From Corallium rubrum (taxonomy: Eukaryota > Cnidaria > Anthozoa > Scleralcyonacea > Coralliidae), in NCBI GenBank assembly GCA_964035015.1, contig OZ036015.1, positions 6,324,046 to 6,388,045 of the forward strand: a stretch of DNA of 64,000 bases, given 5' to 3'. The notes beneath the pieces are model-generated. The model was not told where the DNA came from. It saw only the letters and a list, made by a program, of their open reading frames with translations, and made no database searches. A program made the translations under genes and the position numbers. Below are positions 11,221-23,954 of the stretch, piece by piece (position 1 is the first letter of the stretch; every line of letters begins with the position of its first letter).

Positions 11221-14200
11221 TTATTAGAGGGAGGGTTTTATTAGAGGGAGGGGGTTTATTAAAGAGAGGGGGTTTATTAGAGGGATGGGTTTATTAGAGG
11301 GATGGGTTTATTAGAGGGAAAGGATTTATTAGAAGGAGAGGGATTATTAGAGGGATGGTTTTATTAGAGGGAGGATTTTTATTATAGGGATTGGTTTATT
11401 AAAGGTCGGGGTTTTATTAGAGGTAGAGGTTTTATTAGAGGGAGGGGGTTTATTAGGGGGAGGTGGTTTATTAGAGGGATGGGCTTATTAGAGGGATGGG
11501 TTTATTACAGGGAGGGGGTTCATTAGAGGAAAGGGGTTTATTAGAGGGAGGGTTTTTTAGAGGGAGGGGTTTTATTAGGGGGAGTTTTGTTATTAGAGGG
11601 AGGGGTTTTCTTCGAGAGAGGGGGTTTATTAGAGGGAGGCGTTTTATTCGAGAGAGGGGCTTTATTAGAGGGAGGGGTTTTATTAGAGGGAGGAGGTTTA
11701 TTAGAGGGAGGAGGCTTATTAGAGTGAGGGGGTTTATTAGTGGGGGGGGGGGGGTTTGTTAGAGGGAGGGGCTTTATTAGAGGGAGGGGGTTTATTAGAG
11801 GGATGGGTTTGCTAGAGGGAAGGTTTTTATTATGGGGATGGGTTTGTTAGAGGTAGGGGGTTTATTAGAGGGATGGGTTTATTAGAGGGATGGGTTTATT
11901 AGAGGGATGGGTTTATTAGAGGGATGGGTTTATTAGAGGGAAAGGGTTTATTAGAAGGAGGGGGTTTATTAAAGGGAGGGGGTTTACTAGAGGGAGGGTT
12001 TTTATTATAGGGATGGGTTTATTAGAGGTAGGGGGTTAATTAGAGGGAGGGTGTTTATTAGAGGGAGGGGGTTATTACAAGGAGGGGCTTTATTACAGGG
12101 ATGGGTTTATTAGACGGAGGGTTTTTATTATAGGGATGGGTTTATTAGATGTAGGCTGTTTATTAGAGGGAGGGGGTTTGTTAGAGAGAGGGGGTTTATT
12201 AGAGGTAGAGGTAGTTGCTTTGTTAGAGGGATGGGTTTATTAGAGGGAGGGGGTTTATTAGAAGGAGGGGGTTTATTAGAGGGAGGTGGTTTATTAGAGG
12301 GATGGGCTTATTAGAGGGTTGGGTTTATTAGAGGGAGGGGGTTTATTAGAGGGAGGGGTTTTATTAGAGGGAGGGGGTTTATTAGAGGGAGGTGTTTTAT
12401 TAGAGGGAGGGGTTTTATTAGAGGGAGGGGTTTTATTAGAGGTAGGGGTTTTATTAGAGGGAGGGGGTTTATTAAAGGGAGGGGGTTTATTAGAGGGATG
12501 GGTTTACTAGAGGGAGGGTTTTTATTATAGGGATGGGTTTATTAGAGGTAGGGGGTTAATCAGAGGGAGGGTGTTTATTAGAGGGAGCGGGTTTATTACA
12601 AGGAGGGGGTTTATTACAGGGATGGGTTTATTAGACGGAGGGTTTTTATTATAGGGATGGGTTTATTAGATGTAGGCTGTTTATTAGAGGGAGGGGTTTA
12701 TTAGAGGGAGGGGGTTTATTAGAGGTAGAGGTAGTTGGTTTATTAGAGGGATGGGTTTATTAGAGGGAGGGGGTTTATTAGAAGGAGGGGGTTTATTAGA
12801 GGGAGGTGGTTTATTAGAGTAATGGGCTTATTAGAGGGATGGGTTTATTAGAGGGAGGGGGTTATTAGAGGTAGGGGTTTTATTAGAGGGTGGGGGTTTA
12901 TTAGAGCGAGGGGGTTTATTAGAGGGAGGGTTTTATTAGAGGGAGGGGGTTTATTAAAGAGAGGGGGTTTATTAGAGGGATGGGTTTATTAGAGGGATGG
13001 GTTTATTAGAGGGAAAGGATTTATTAGGAGAGGGATTATTAGAGGGATGGTTTTATTAGAGGGAGGATTTTTATTATAGGGATTGGTTTATTAAAGGTCG
13101 GGGTTTTATTAGAGGTAGAGGTTTTATTAGAGGGAGGGGGTTTATTAGGGGGAGGTGGTTTATTAGAGGGATGGGCTTATTAGAGGGATGGGTTTATTAC
13201 AGGGAGGGGGTTCATTAGAGGAAAGGGGTTTATTAGAGGGAGGGTTTTTTAGAGGGAGGGGTTTTATTAGGGGGAGTTTTGTTATTAGAGGGAGGGGTTT
13301 TCTTCGAGAGAGGGGGTTTATTAGAGGGAGGCGTTTTATTCGAGAGAGGGGCTTTATTAGAGGGAGGGGTTTTATTAGAGGGAGGAGGTTTATTAGAGGG
13401 AGGAGGCTTATTAGAGTGAGGGGGTTTATTAGTGGGGGGGGGGGGGGTTTGTTAGAGGGAGGGGCTTTATTAGAGGGAGGGGGTTTATTAGAGGGATGGG
13501 TTTATTAGAGGGAAGGGGTTTATTAGAGGTACGGGGTTTATTAGACGGATGTGTCTATTAGAGGGAGGGTGTTTGTCAGAGTGAGGGAATTTATTAGTGG
13601 GACGGGGTTTATTAGAGGGATGGGGTTTATTAGAGTGTGGGGGTTTATTAGAGGGAGCAGATTTGTTAAAGTGATGGGGTTAATTAGAGGGTGGGGGTTT
13701 GTTAGAGAGACGAGGTTTCTTATAGGGAGGAGGTTTATTAGAGTAAGGGGGTTTATTAGAGTGAAGCGGCTTATTAGAGGGAGGGGGTTCATTAGAGGAA
13801 GTGGGATTATTAGAGGAAGGGTTTTTTAGAGGGAGGGGTTTTATTAGAGGGAGTGGGGTTATTAGAGGGAGGGGTTTTATTCGAGAGAGGGGGTTTATTA
13901 GAGGGAGGGGTTTTATTCGAGAGAGGAGGTTTTTTAGAGGGAGGGGTTTTATTAGAGGGAGGAGATTTATTAGAGGTAGGAGGCTTATTAGAGTGAGGGG
14001 GTTTATTAGTGGGGGGGGGTTGTTAGAGGGAGGGGGTTTATTAGAGCGAGTGGTTTATTAGAGGGAGGGGTTTATTGGAGGGAGGGGGTTTATTAGAGGG
14101 AGGGGGTTTATTAGAGGGAGGTGGTTTATTAGAGGGATGGGCTTATTAGAGGGGTGGGTTTATTAGAGGGAGGCGGTTTATTAGAGGTAGGGCTTTTATT

Positions 14201-17200
14201 AGAGGGAGGGGGTTTATTAGAGGGAGGGGGTTTATTAGAGTGAGGGGTTTTATTACAGGGAGGGGGTTTACTAAAGGAAGGGGGTTTATTAGAGGGATGG
14301 GTTTATTAGAGGGATGGGTTTATTAGAGGGATGGGTTTATTAGAGGGAAAGCGTTTATTAGAAGGAGAGGGTTATTAGAAGGAGAGGGTTTATTAGAGGG
14401 ATGGTTTTATTAGAGGGAGGGTTTTTATTATAGGGATGGGTTTATTAGAGGTAGGGGGTTTATTAGATGTAGGGGATTTATTAGAGGGAGGGGGTTTATT
14501 AGAGGGAGGGGATTTATTAGAGCTAGGGGGTTTTGTAAGTGGATTGGTTTAATTTAGGGATGGGTTTATTAGAGGGAGGGGGTTTATTAGAGGGAGGGGG
14601 TTTATTAGAGGGAGGGGTTTATTAGAGGGATGGGTTTATTAGAGGGATGGGTTGATTAGAGGGAAAGGGTTTATTAGAAGGAGGGGGTTTATTAGAGGGA
14701 TGGGTTTGCTAGAGGGAAGGTTTTTATTATGGGGATGGGTTTGTTAGAGGTAGGGAGTTTATTAGAGGGATGGGTTTATTAGAGGGATGGGTTTATTAGA
14801 GGGATGGGTTTATTAGAGGGAAAGGGTTTATTAGAAGGAGGGGGTTTATTAAAGGGAGGGGGTTTACTAGAGGGAGGGTTTTTATTAAAGGGATGGGTTT
14901 ATTAGAGGTAGGGGGTTAATTAGAGGGAGGGTGTTTATTAGAGGGAGGGGGTTTATTACAAGGAGGGGCTTTATTACAGGGATGGGTTTATTAGACGGAG
15001 GGTTTTTATTATAGGGATGGGTTTATTAGATGTAGGCTGTTTATTAGAGGGAGGGGGTTTGTTAGAGAGAGGGGGTTTATTAGAGGTAGAGGTAGTTGCT
15101 TTGTTAGAGGGATGGGTTTATTAGAGGGAGGGGGTTTATTAGAAGGAGGGGGTTTATTAGAGGGAGGTGGTTTATTAGAGGGATGGGCTTATTAGAGGGT
15201 TGGGTTTATTAGAGGGAGGGGGTTTATTAGAGGGAGGGGTTTTATTAGAGGGAGGGGGTTTATTAGAGGGAGGGGGTTTATTAGAGGGAGGGGTTTTATT
15301 AGAGGGAGGGGTTTTATTAGAGGGAGGGGGTTTATTAAAGGGAGGGGGTTTATTAGAGGGATGGGTTTACTAGAGGGAGTGTTTTTATTATAGGGATGGG
15401 TTTATTAGACGTAGGGGGTTAATCAGAGGGAGGGTGTTTATTAGAGGGAGCGGGTTTATTACAAGGAGGGGGTTTATTACAGGGATGGGTTTATTAGACG
15501 GAGGGTTTTTATTATAGGGATGGGTTTATTAGATGTAGGCTGTTTATTAGAGGGAGGGGGTTTATTAGAGGGAGGGGGTTTATTAGAGGTAGAGGTAGTT
15601 GGTTTATTAGAGGGATGGGTTTATTAGAGGGAGGGGTTTATTAGAAGGAGGGGGTTTATTAAAGGGAGGGGGTTTACTAGAGGGAGGGTTTTTATTAAAG
15701 GGATGGGTTTATTAGAGGTAGGGGGTTAATTAGAGGGAGGGTGTTTATTAGAGGGAGGGGGTTTATTACAAGGAGGGGCTTTATTACAGGGATGGGTTTA
15801 TTAGACGGATGGTTTTTATTATAGGGATGGGTTTATTAGATGTAGGCTGTTTATTAGAGGGAGGGGTTTGTTAGAGAGAGGGGGTTTATTAGAGGTAGAG
15901 GTAGTTGCTTTGTTAGAGGGATGGGTTTATTAGAGGGAGGGGGTTTATTAGAAGGAGGGGGTTTATTAGAGGGAGGTGGTTTATTAGAGGGATGTGTTTA
16001 TTAGAGGGATGGGTTTATTAGAGGGAGGGGGTTTATTAGAGGGAGGGGGTTTATTAGAGGGAGGGGTTTATTCGAGGGAGGGGTTTATTAGACGGAGGGG
16101 TTTTTTTAGAGACAGGGGTTTTATTAGAGGGAGGGGTTTATTCGAGGGATAGGGTTTATTAGAGGGATGGGTTTACTAGAGGGAGTGTTTTTATTATAGG
16201 GATGGGTTTATTAGACGTAGGGGGTTAATCAGAGGGAGGGTGTTTATTAGAGGGAGCGGGTTTATTACAAGGAGGGGGTTTATTACAGGGATGGGTTTAT
16301 TAGACGGAGGGTTTTTATTATAGGGATGGGTTTATTAGATGTAGGCTGTTTATTAGAGGGAGGGGGTTTATTAGAGGGAGGGGGTTTATTAGAGGTAGAG
16401 GTAGTTGGTTTATTAGAGGGATGGGTTTATTAGAGGGAGGGGGTTTATTAGAAGGAGGGGGTTTATTAGAGGGAGGTGGTTTATTAGAGTAATGGGCTTA
16501 TTAGAGGGATGGGTTTATTAGAGGGAGGGGGGTTATTAGAGGTAGGGGTTTTATTAGAGGGTGGGGGTTTATTAGAGCGAGTGGTTTATTAGAGGGAGGG
16601 GTTTATTGGAGGGAGGGGGTTTATTAAAGAGAGGGGGTTTATTAGAGGGATGGGTTTATTAGAGGGATGGGTTTATTAGAGGGAAAGGATTTATTAGAAG
16701 GAGAGGGATTATTAGAGGGATGGTTTTATTAGAGGGAGGATTTTTATTATAGGGATGGGTTTATCAAAGGTCGGGGTTTTATTAGAGGTAGAGGTTTTAT
16801 TAGAGGGAGGGGTTTATTAGGGGGAGGTGGTTTATTAGAGGGATGGGCTTATTAGAGGGATGGGTTTATTAGAGGGAGGGGGTTCATTAGAGGAAAGGGG
16901 TTTATTAGAGGGAGTGTTTTTTAGAGGGAGCGGTTTTCTTCGAGAGAGGGGGTTTATTAGAGGGAGGCGTTTTATTCGAGAGAGGGGGTTTATTAGAGAG
17001 AGGGGTTTTATTAGAGGGAGGAGGTTTATTAGAGGGAGGAGACTTATTAGAGTGAGGGGGTTTATTAGTGGGGGGGGGGGGGTTGTTAGAGGGAGGGGGT
17101 TTATTAGAGGGAGGGGGTTTATTAGAGGGATGGGTTTATTAGAGGGAAGGGGTTTATTAGAGGTACGGGGTTTATTAGACGGATGTGTCTATTAGAGGGA

Positions 17201-20200
17201 GGGTGTTTGTCAGAGTGAGGGAATTTATTAGTGGGACGGGGTTTATTAGAGGGATGGGGTTTATTAGAGTGTGGGGGTTTATTAGAGGGAGCAGATTTGT
17301 TAAAGTGATGGGGTTAATTAGAGGGTGGGGGTTTGTTAGAGAGACGAGGTTTATTATAGGGAGGAGGTTTATTAGAGTAAGGGGGTTTATTAGAGGGAGG
17401 CGGTTTATTAGAGGTAGGGGGTTTATTAGAGGAAGTGGGATTATTAGAGGAAGGGTTTTTTAGAGGGAGGGGTTTTATTAGAGGGAGTGGGGTTATTAGT
17501 GGGAGGGGTTTTATTCGAGAGGGGGTTTATTAGAGGGAGGGGTTTTATTCGAGAGGAGGTTTTTTAGAGGGAGGGGTTTTATTAGAGGGAGGAGATTTAT
17601 TAGAGGTAGGAGGCTTATTAGAGTGAGGGGGTTTATTAGTGGGGGGGGGGGGGGTTGTTAGAGGGAGGAGGTTTATTAGAGGGATGGGTTTATTAGAGGG
17701 AGGGGGTTTATTAGATGGAGGGGGTTTATTAGAGGGAGGGGGTTTATTAGAGGGAGGTGGTTTATTAGAGGGATGGGCTTATTAGAGGGATGGGTTTATT
17801 AGAGGGAGGCGGTTTATTAGAGGTAGGGCTTTTATTAGAGGGAGGCGGTTTATTAGAGGGAGGGGGTTTATTAGAGTGAGGGGTTTTATTACAGGGAGGG
17901 GGTTTACTAAAGGGAGGGGGTTTATTAGAGGGATGGGTTTATTAGAGGGATGGGTTTATTAGAGGGATGGGTTTATTAGAGGGAAAGCGTTTATTAGAAG
18001 GAGAGGGTTTATTAGAAGGAGAGGGTTTATTAGAGGGATGGTTTTATTAGAGGGAGGGTTTTTATTATAGGGATGGGTTTATTAGAGGTAGGGGGTTTAT
18101 TAGATGTAGGGGATTTATTAGAGGGAGGGGGTTTATTAGAGGGAGGGGATTTATTAGAGCTAGGGGGTCTTGTAAGTGGATTGGTTTAATTTAGGGATGG
18201 GTTTATTAGAGGGAGGGGGTTTATTAGAGGGAGGGGGTTTATTAGAGGGAGGGGGTTTATTAGAGGGATGGGTTTATTAGAGGGATGGGTTGATTAGAGG
18301 GAAAGGGTTTATTAGAAGGAGGGGGTTTATTAGAGGGATGGGTTTGCTAGAGGGAAGGTTTTTATTATAGGGATGGGTTTATTAGAGGTAGGGGGTTTAT
18401 TAGAGGGATGGGTTTATTAGAGGGATGGGTTTATTAGAGGGAAAGGGTTTATTAGAAGGAGGGGGTTTATTAGAGGGATGGGTTTACTAGAGGGAGGGTT
18501 TTTATTATAGGGATGGGTTTATTAGAGGTAGGGGGTTAATTAGAGGGAGGGTGTTTATTAGAGGGAGGGGGTTTATTACAAGGAGGGGGTTTATTACAGG
18601 GATGGGTTTATTAGACGGAGGGCTTTTATTATAGGGATGGGTTTATTAGATGTAGGCTGTTTATTAGAGGGAGGGGGTTTGTTAGAGAGAGGGGTTTATT
18701 AGAGGTAGAGGTAGTTGGTTTATTAGAGGGAGGGGGTTTATTAGAGGGAGGGGGTTTATTAGAGGGAGGGGGTTTATTAGAGGGAGGTGGTTTATTAGAG
18801 GGATGGGTTTATTAGAGGGAGGGGTTTATTAGAGGGAGGGGGTTTATTAAAGGGAGGGGTTTTATTAGAGGGAGGGGGTTTATTAGAGGGAGGGGGTTTA
18901 TTAGAGGGAGGGGGTTTATTAGAGGGAGGGGATTTATTAGAGGGAGAGGGTTTATTAAAGGGAGGGGGTTTATTAGAGGGATGGGTTTATTAGAGGGATG
19001 GGTTTATTAGAGGGATGGGTTTATTAGAGGAAAAGGGTTTATTAGAAGGAGAGGGCTTATTAGAGGGATGGTTTTATTATAGGGAGGATTTTTATTATAG
19101 GGATGGGTTTATTAGAGGACGGGCGTTTATTAGAGGTAGGGGGTTTATTAGAGGGAGGGGGTTTATTAGAGGTAGGGGTTTTATTAGAGGGAGGGGGTTT
19201 ATTAGAGGGATGGGTTTATTAGAGGGATGGGTTGATTAGAGGGAAAGGGTTTATTAGAAGGAGGGGGTTTATTAGAGGGATGGGTTTGCTAGAGGGAAGG
19301 TTTTTATTATAGGGATGGGTTTATTAGAGGTAGGGGGTTTATTAGAGGGATGGGTTTATTAGAGGGATGGGTTTATTAGAGGGAAAGGGTTTATTAGAAG
19401 GAGGGGGTTTATTAGAGGGATGGGTTTACTAGAGGGAGGGTTTTTATTATAGGGATGGGTTTATTAGAGGTAGGGGGTTAATTAGAGGGAAAGTGTTTAT
19501 TAGAGGGAGGGGGTTTATTACAAGGAGGGGGTTTATTACAGGGATGGGTTTATTAGACGGAGGGTTTTTATTATAGGGATGGGTTTATTAGATGTAGGCT
19601 GTTTATTAGAGGGAGGGGTTTGTTAGAGAGAGGGGGTTTATTAGAGGTAGAGGTAGTTGGTTTATTAGAGGGAGGGGGTTTATTAGAGGGAGGGGGTTAA
19701 TTAGAGGGAGGGGGTTTATTAGAGGGAGGTGGTTTATTAGAGGGATGGGTTTATTAGAGGGATGGGTTTATTAGAGGGAGGGGGTTTATTAGAGGGAGGG
19801 GTTTTATTAGAGGGAGGGGGTTTATTAGAGGGAGGGGGTTTATTAGAGGGAGGGGTTTTATTAGAGGGAGGGGATTTATTAGAGGGAGAGGGTTTATTAA
19901 AGGGAGGGGGTTTATTAGAGGGATGGGTTTATTAGAGGGATGGGTTTATTAGAGGGATGGGTTTATTAGAGGAAAAGGGTTTATTAGAAGGAGAGGGCTT
20001 ATTAGAGGGATGGTTTTATTATAGGGAGGATTTTTATTATAGGGATGGGTTTATTAGAGGACGGGCGTTTATTAGAGGTAGGGGGTTTATTAGAGGGAGG
20101 GGGTTTATTAGAGGTAGGGGTTTTATTAGAGGCAGGGGGTTTATTAGAGGGAGGGGATTTATTAGAGGGAGGGGTTTTATTAGAGAGGGTGTTATTAAAG

Positions 20201-21470
20201 TGAGGGGGTTTATTAGAGGGATGGGTTTATTAGAGGGATGGGTTTATTAGAGGGAAAGGGTTTATTAGAAGGAGAGGGTTTATTAGAGGGATGGTTTTAT
20301 TAGAGGGAGGATTTTTATTATAGGGATGGGTTTATTAGAGGTCGGGGGTTTATTAGAGGTAGGGGGTTTATTAGAGGGAGGCGGTTTATTAGAGGGAGGT
20401 GGTTTATTAGAGGGATGGGCTTAATAGAGGGATGGGTTTATTAGAGGGAGGGGGTTCATTAGAGGAAGGGGGTTTATTAGAGGGAGGCTTTTTTAGAGGG
20501 AGGGGTTTTATGAGAGGGAGGGGCTTTATTAGAGGGAGGGGTTTTATTAGAAGGAGGGGGTTTATTAAAGGGAGGGGGTTTATTAGAGGGATGGGTTTAT
20601 TAGAGGGATGGGTTTAATAGAGGGATGGGTTTATTAAAGGGATGGGTTTATTAGAGGGAAATGGTTTATTAGAAGGAGAGGGTTTATTAGAGGGATGGTT
20701 TTATTAGAGGGAGGATTTGTATTATAGGGATGGGTTTATTAGAGGTCGGGGGTTTATTAGAGGTAGGGGGTTTATTAGAGGGAGGGTGTTTAGTAGAGGG
20801 AGGTGGTTTATTAGAGGGATGAGCTTATTAGAGGGATGGGTTTATTAGAGGGAGGGGTTTCATTAGAGGAAGGGGGTTTATTAGAGGGAGGGTTTTTTAG
20901 AGGGAGGGGTTTTATTCGAGGGAGTGGGGTTATTAGAGGGAAGGGTCTTATTCGAGAGAGGGTGTTTATTAGAGAGAGGGGTTTTATTCGAGAGAGGGGG
21001 TTTATTAGATGGAGGGGTTTTATTAGAGGGAGGAAGTTTATTAGAGGGAGGAGGCTTATTAGAGCGAGTGGGTTTATTAGTGGGGGGGGGGGGGGGGGGG
21101 GTTATTAGAGGGAGGGGGTTTATTAGATGGAGGTGGTTTATTAGAGGGATGGGTTTATTAGAGGGATGGGTTTATTAGAGGGAGGGGTTTATTAGAGGGA
21201 GGGGGTTTATTAGAGGGAGGTGGTTTATTAGAGGGATGGGCTTATTAGAGGGATGGGTTTATAAGAGGGAGGGGGTTTATTAGAGGTAGGGGTTTTATTA
21301 GAGGGAGGGGGTTTATTAGAGGGAGGGGGTTGATTAGAGGGGGGGGTTTTATTAGAGGGATGGGGTTTATTAAAGGGAGGAGGTTTATTAGAGGGATGGG
21401 TTTATTAGAGGGATGGGTTTATTAGAGGGATGGGTTTATTAGAGGGAAAGGGTTTATTAGGAGAGGGTTT
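11221..21470 (+). repeat. G-rich 18-bp minisatellite, left block
   Basis: Continuous tandem array whose commonest unit is GGTTTATTAGAGGGAGGG. Variants are GGGATGGG, TTTTTATTATAGGGATGGG and shorter or longer units of 16 to 20 bases. G runs are always on the plus strand. Larger blocks repeat: 11496 onward matches 13188 onward (shift 1692), 13551 onward matches 17185 onward (shift 3634), and 19015 onward matches 19957 onward (shift 942). A subunit TTAGTG followed by 9-20 G recurs at 11742, 13434, 14010, 17070, 17641 and 21082. Because 18 is divisible by three, each strand has two frames that stay open for hundreds of bases; I do not treat these as genes. Confidence 0.97.
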
Positions 21471-22140
21471 GGTTGTTAGCTGTGTAGCAGAGCACAGAAC
21501 ACGTCACAGATAATATCCTGCTGATTATCGTAATTATTTATATACATTTAGTGCTCACATTGACTATCATATATTACATACGCCACAATGACAAGGTGGT
21601 AAGCTGATTTGCATGCAGTCTTAGAGCTCTGTCAGCCAGAGTGCCAGTTTGCCAGAGAGAATAGTTAATTCTCTGGCAGCCAGAGTGCCAGAGTTTACTA
21701 GTGTCCTTAGTGCCAGAGCGCCAGTTTGCCAGAGAAAATAATTAATCCTCTGGCAGCCCCAGCGCCAGAGTTTACTAGTGTCCTTAGTGCCAGAGCGCCA
21801 ATTTGCCAGAGAAAATAATTAATCCTCTGGCAGCCAGAGCGCCAGAGTTTCTAGTGTCCTTGGTGCCAGAGCGCCAGTTTGCCAGAGAAAATAATTAATC
21901 TTCTGGCAGCCAGAGTGCCAGAGTTTACTAGTGTCCTTAGTGCCAGAGCGCCAGTTTGCCAGAGAAAATAATTAATCCTCTGGCAGCCAGAGCGCCAGAG
22001 TTTACTAGTGTCCTTATTGCCAGAGTGCCAGTTTGCCAGAGAAAATAATTAATCCTCTGACAGCCAGAGCGCCAGAGTTTACTAGTGTCCTTAGTGCCAG
22101 TTCGCCAGATAATTCGAAAATAATTAATTATCTGGCGGAC
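21471..22140. repeat. 77-bp tandem repeat with internal hairpins, about six copies
   Basis: After about 150 bases of non-repetitive sequence at the array edge, units start from about 21625. The marker GTGTCC falls at 21701, 21778, 21854, 21931, 22008 and 22085, giving a 77-bp period with one 76. Every unit contains GCCAGAG, an AT-rich loop and CTCTGGC, so each can fold back, and the CCAGAGCGCCAG motif appears in two places per unit. The block sits between the end of the minisatellite and the left terminal repeat of the large transposon. No counterpart exists at the right end. Confidence 0.9.
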
Positions 22141-22548
22141 TAACAGCTATACGTTGTCTGTAGTGCATAAGAGCACTGGAAATTTACTGTAAAAATGAAA
22201 ACGAAACAATGTAAAAAAGAAACAATCGCATTATAAATGAAGTTTATGCAGTTTATGTCAAAATAATTAAAATTCATACAAAAGTTAAAAAACAAAAATC
22301 CAATCAACAGTTTCTTTCCAATCGCAACTCTGCTAGGCTTCACTGCGGCTTCTAGTGTTAACACTATTACGTACAGTAAATACATTTCACTCCCTCTGCA
22401 ATTTGATCGGAAGAAAATGGTTCATTCCAAACAAAGCCAAAGCGAGCTCATGCTGAGCATCGACAGCTATCTGACAATTCATTTCTTCACATAACGACTA
22501 CTGGGTGCTATTAAACTCTAATTTTTATGGGAGGCCGCACCCAAATTG
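22141..22548. other. Non-repetitive stretch outside the large transposon
   Basis: About 400 bases with no recognisable exon, repeat or terminal motif. It is neither minisatellite nor part of the terminal inverted repeat. It may be a remnant of an earlier insertion together with the 77-bp repeats. Confidence 0.45.
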
Positions 22549-23052
22549 TTGAGACTCACATGGTCGGAGCATTTGGTCGGAGTCAGTAATATATCACCAC
22601 ATAGCTTATTTTAAAGTACCTCTCTTCGCTAAGAATTTCAAAAAAACGCACTAGATTTTGTGAAGATTTCAAAACGGCGGGAGAATAGCTAATAAATAAC
22701 AATGTGTGGAACTAATTCGTTTAGGTATAAACCGGATATAAGCTAATGTGCTGCCATATGATAATTATGATTGCTCAGTACCGCTAAACAAGCAGTCCCT
22801 AAACCCGGTGTACAAGAAAATTGCGCAAAGGTCGCGTCTCGTCCAATCCACACAGCACAACTCAACCCAGTACGATAAAACAGAATATAGTACATATTAT
22901 CCAATATCCACGTCGGAACGGAAAATCCGTTGTTGAAACAGCATGTTGCTGTCACCACCAGTCTGATCAGTATCGACGTTATGTTCTTAGTACATTCCGC
23001 TTGCACGTGAATATTTATCAGGTAAGAATCGCTATAAGCGTCCCCACAGGGC
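22549..23052 (+). repeat. Left terminal inverted repeat of the large transposon
   Basis: Matches the right end in reverse from TTGAGACTCAC to CCCCACAGGGC with scattered differences. It lacks the TTAA MITE pair found in the right copy and so preserves that empty site (around ACACCGGGTTTAGGGAC). A CAG/GTAAGA donor-like motif at about 23017 is conserved in both copies. Small open frames in it are not conserved and are not called. Confidence 0.88.
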
Positions 23053-23954
23053 ACAGATTATATATTATAAAGATGGGAATGTCAACAAAGAAGTGAACTC
23101 TGACCATCGAAAATAGCGAATATTATTAATTAGGGAAACGTTTAAACATTGCTAGAATCAATCGCCTCAACCGTCTGCCTCATGGGTTCACAGCAAACAC
23201 AAGAAAAACATTCTTGGCCGTAAAAAGCCACTGAAACTGAAGCTTCCGAAAAAATATTTTCATCGGCAGATTTGGATTTTATGTCGAGAGCTCTTGGGTA
23301 TTTTACTTCATATCAACAGTCTTTTTTTTTACCAAGTGAGTTCATCAGGCAAGAAAATGAAAGGTATTTGAACAGAATGTTATTCCGTGTTAATAAAGTA
23401 CAAACCATGCACTGTATATTTTAGCTAGTTTTGCTTGGCTCTTGAACACAACAAGGCCAGAAAATAATTTCAGACTTTGTTATAGTTCTCTCATAATATG
23501 TTAACATAGTGTTGTTGTTTTTTGCTGTCTTAAAAAGTCTCAAAGGCGGTGCTTTTTAGCTTTAAGATTCGTTCAAGAAATTATTTGTTTGTTTGCTTGT
23601 AATTGGATATTTAGTTCTTTCGCCCTCGTTTATTTAAAACTTCCCTGTTAAAGCCCTTATACATACCTATAGTGGTATATACTTACCGATAATATTTTAG
23701 TGATTTCAATGCTATATATTTTATTTGTATCAGTACTCATATCGGCAAAGAAGAAAAAAAATTGTTTCCCCCGAAATGATTAAGTAGTAAGACTAGAACA
23801 TGAACTACAAGAATTAATTAAAATGAGATATAAAGTTCCCATAAACAACCATACTTCTATAGTATAGAAAAACAAATGTACGGAAAAGTTTGCAGTTTTT
23901 TGACTATGATACAGGTCCTTTGAAGACATCGTCTCTTATGGACAATCGAAAACG
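23053..23954. other. 3' region of the transposase gene, no gene seen
   Basis: AT-rich sequence between the left terminal repeat and the transposase stop codon. It probably holds the 3' untranslated part of the minus-strand gene; TTTATT (AATAAA on the minus strand) occurs near 23720. No other coding segment is apparent. Confidence 0.5.

Noticed and set aside
21625-22140. CRISPR array
   Set aside because: Direct repeats follow each other with no unique spacers, and the setting is eukaryotic.
22743-23096. Open frames of 62-103 codons in the left terminal repeat
   Set aside because: Their counterparts in the right repeat are broken by differences and by the MITEs, and they have no recognised domain.
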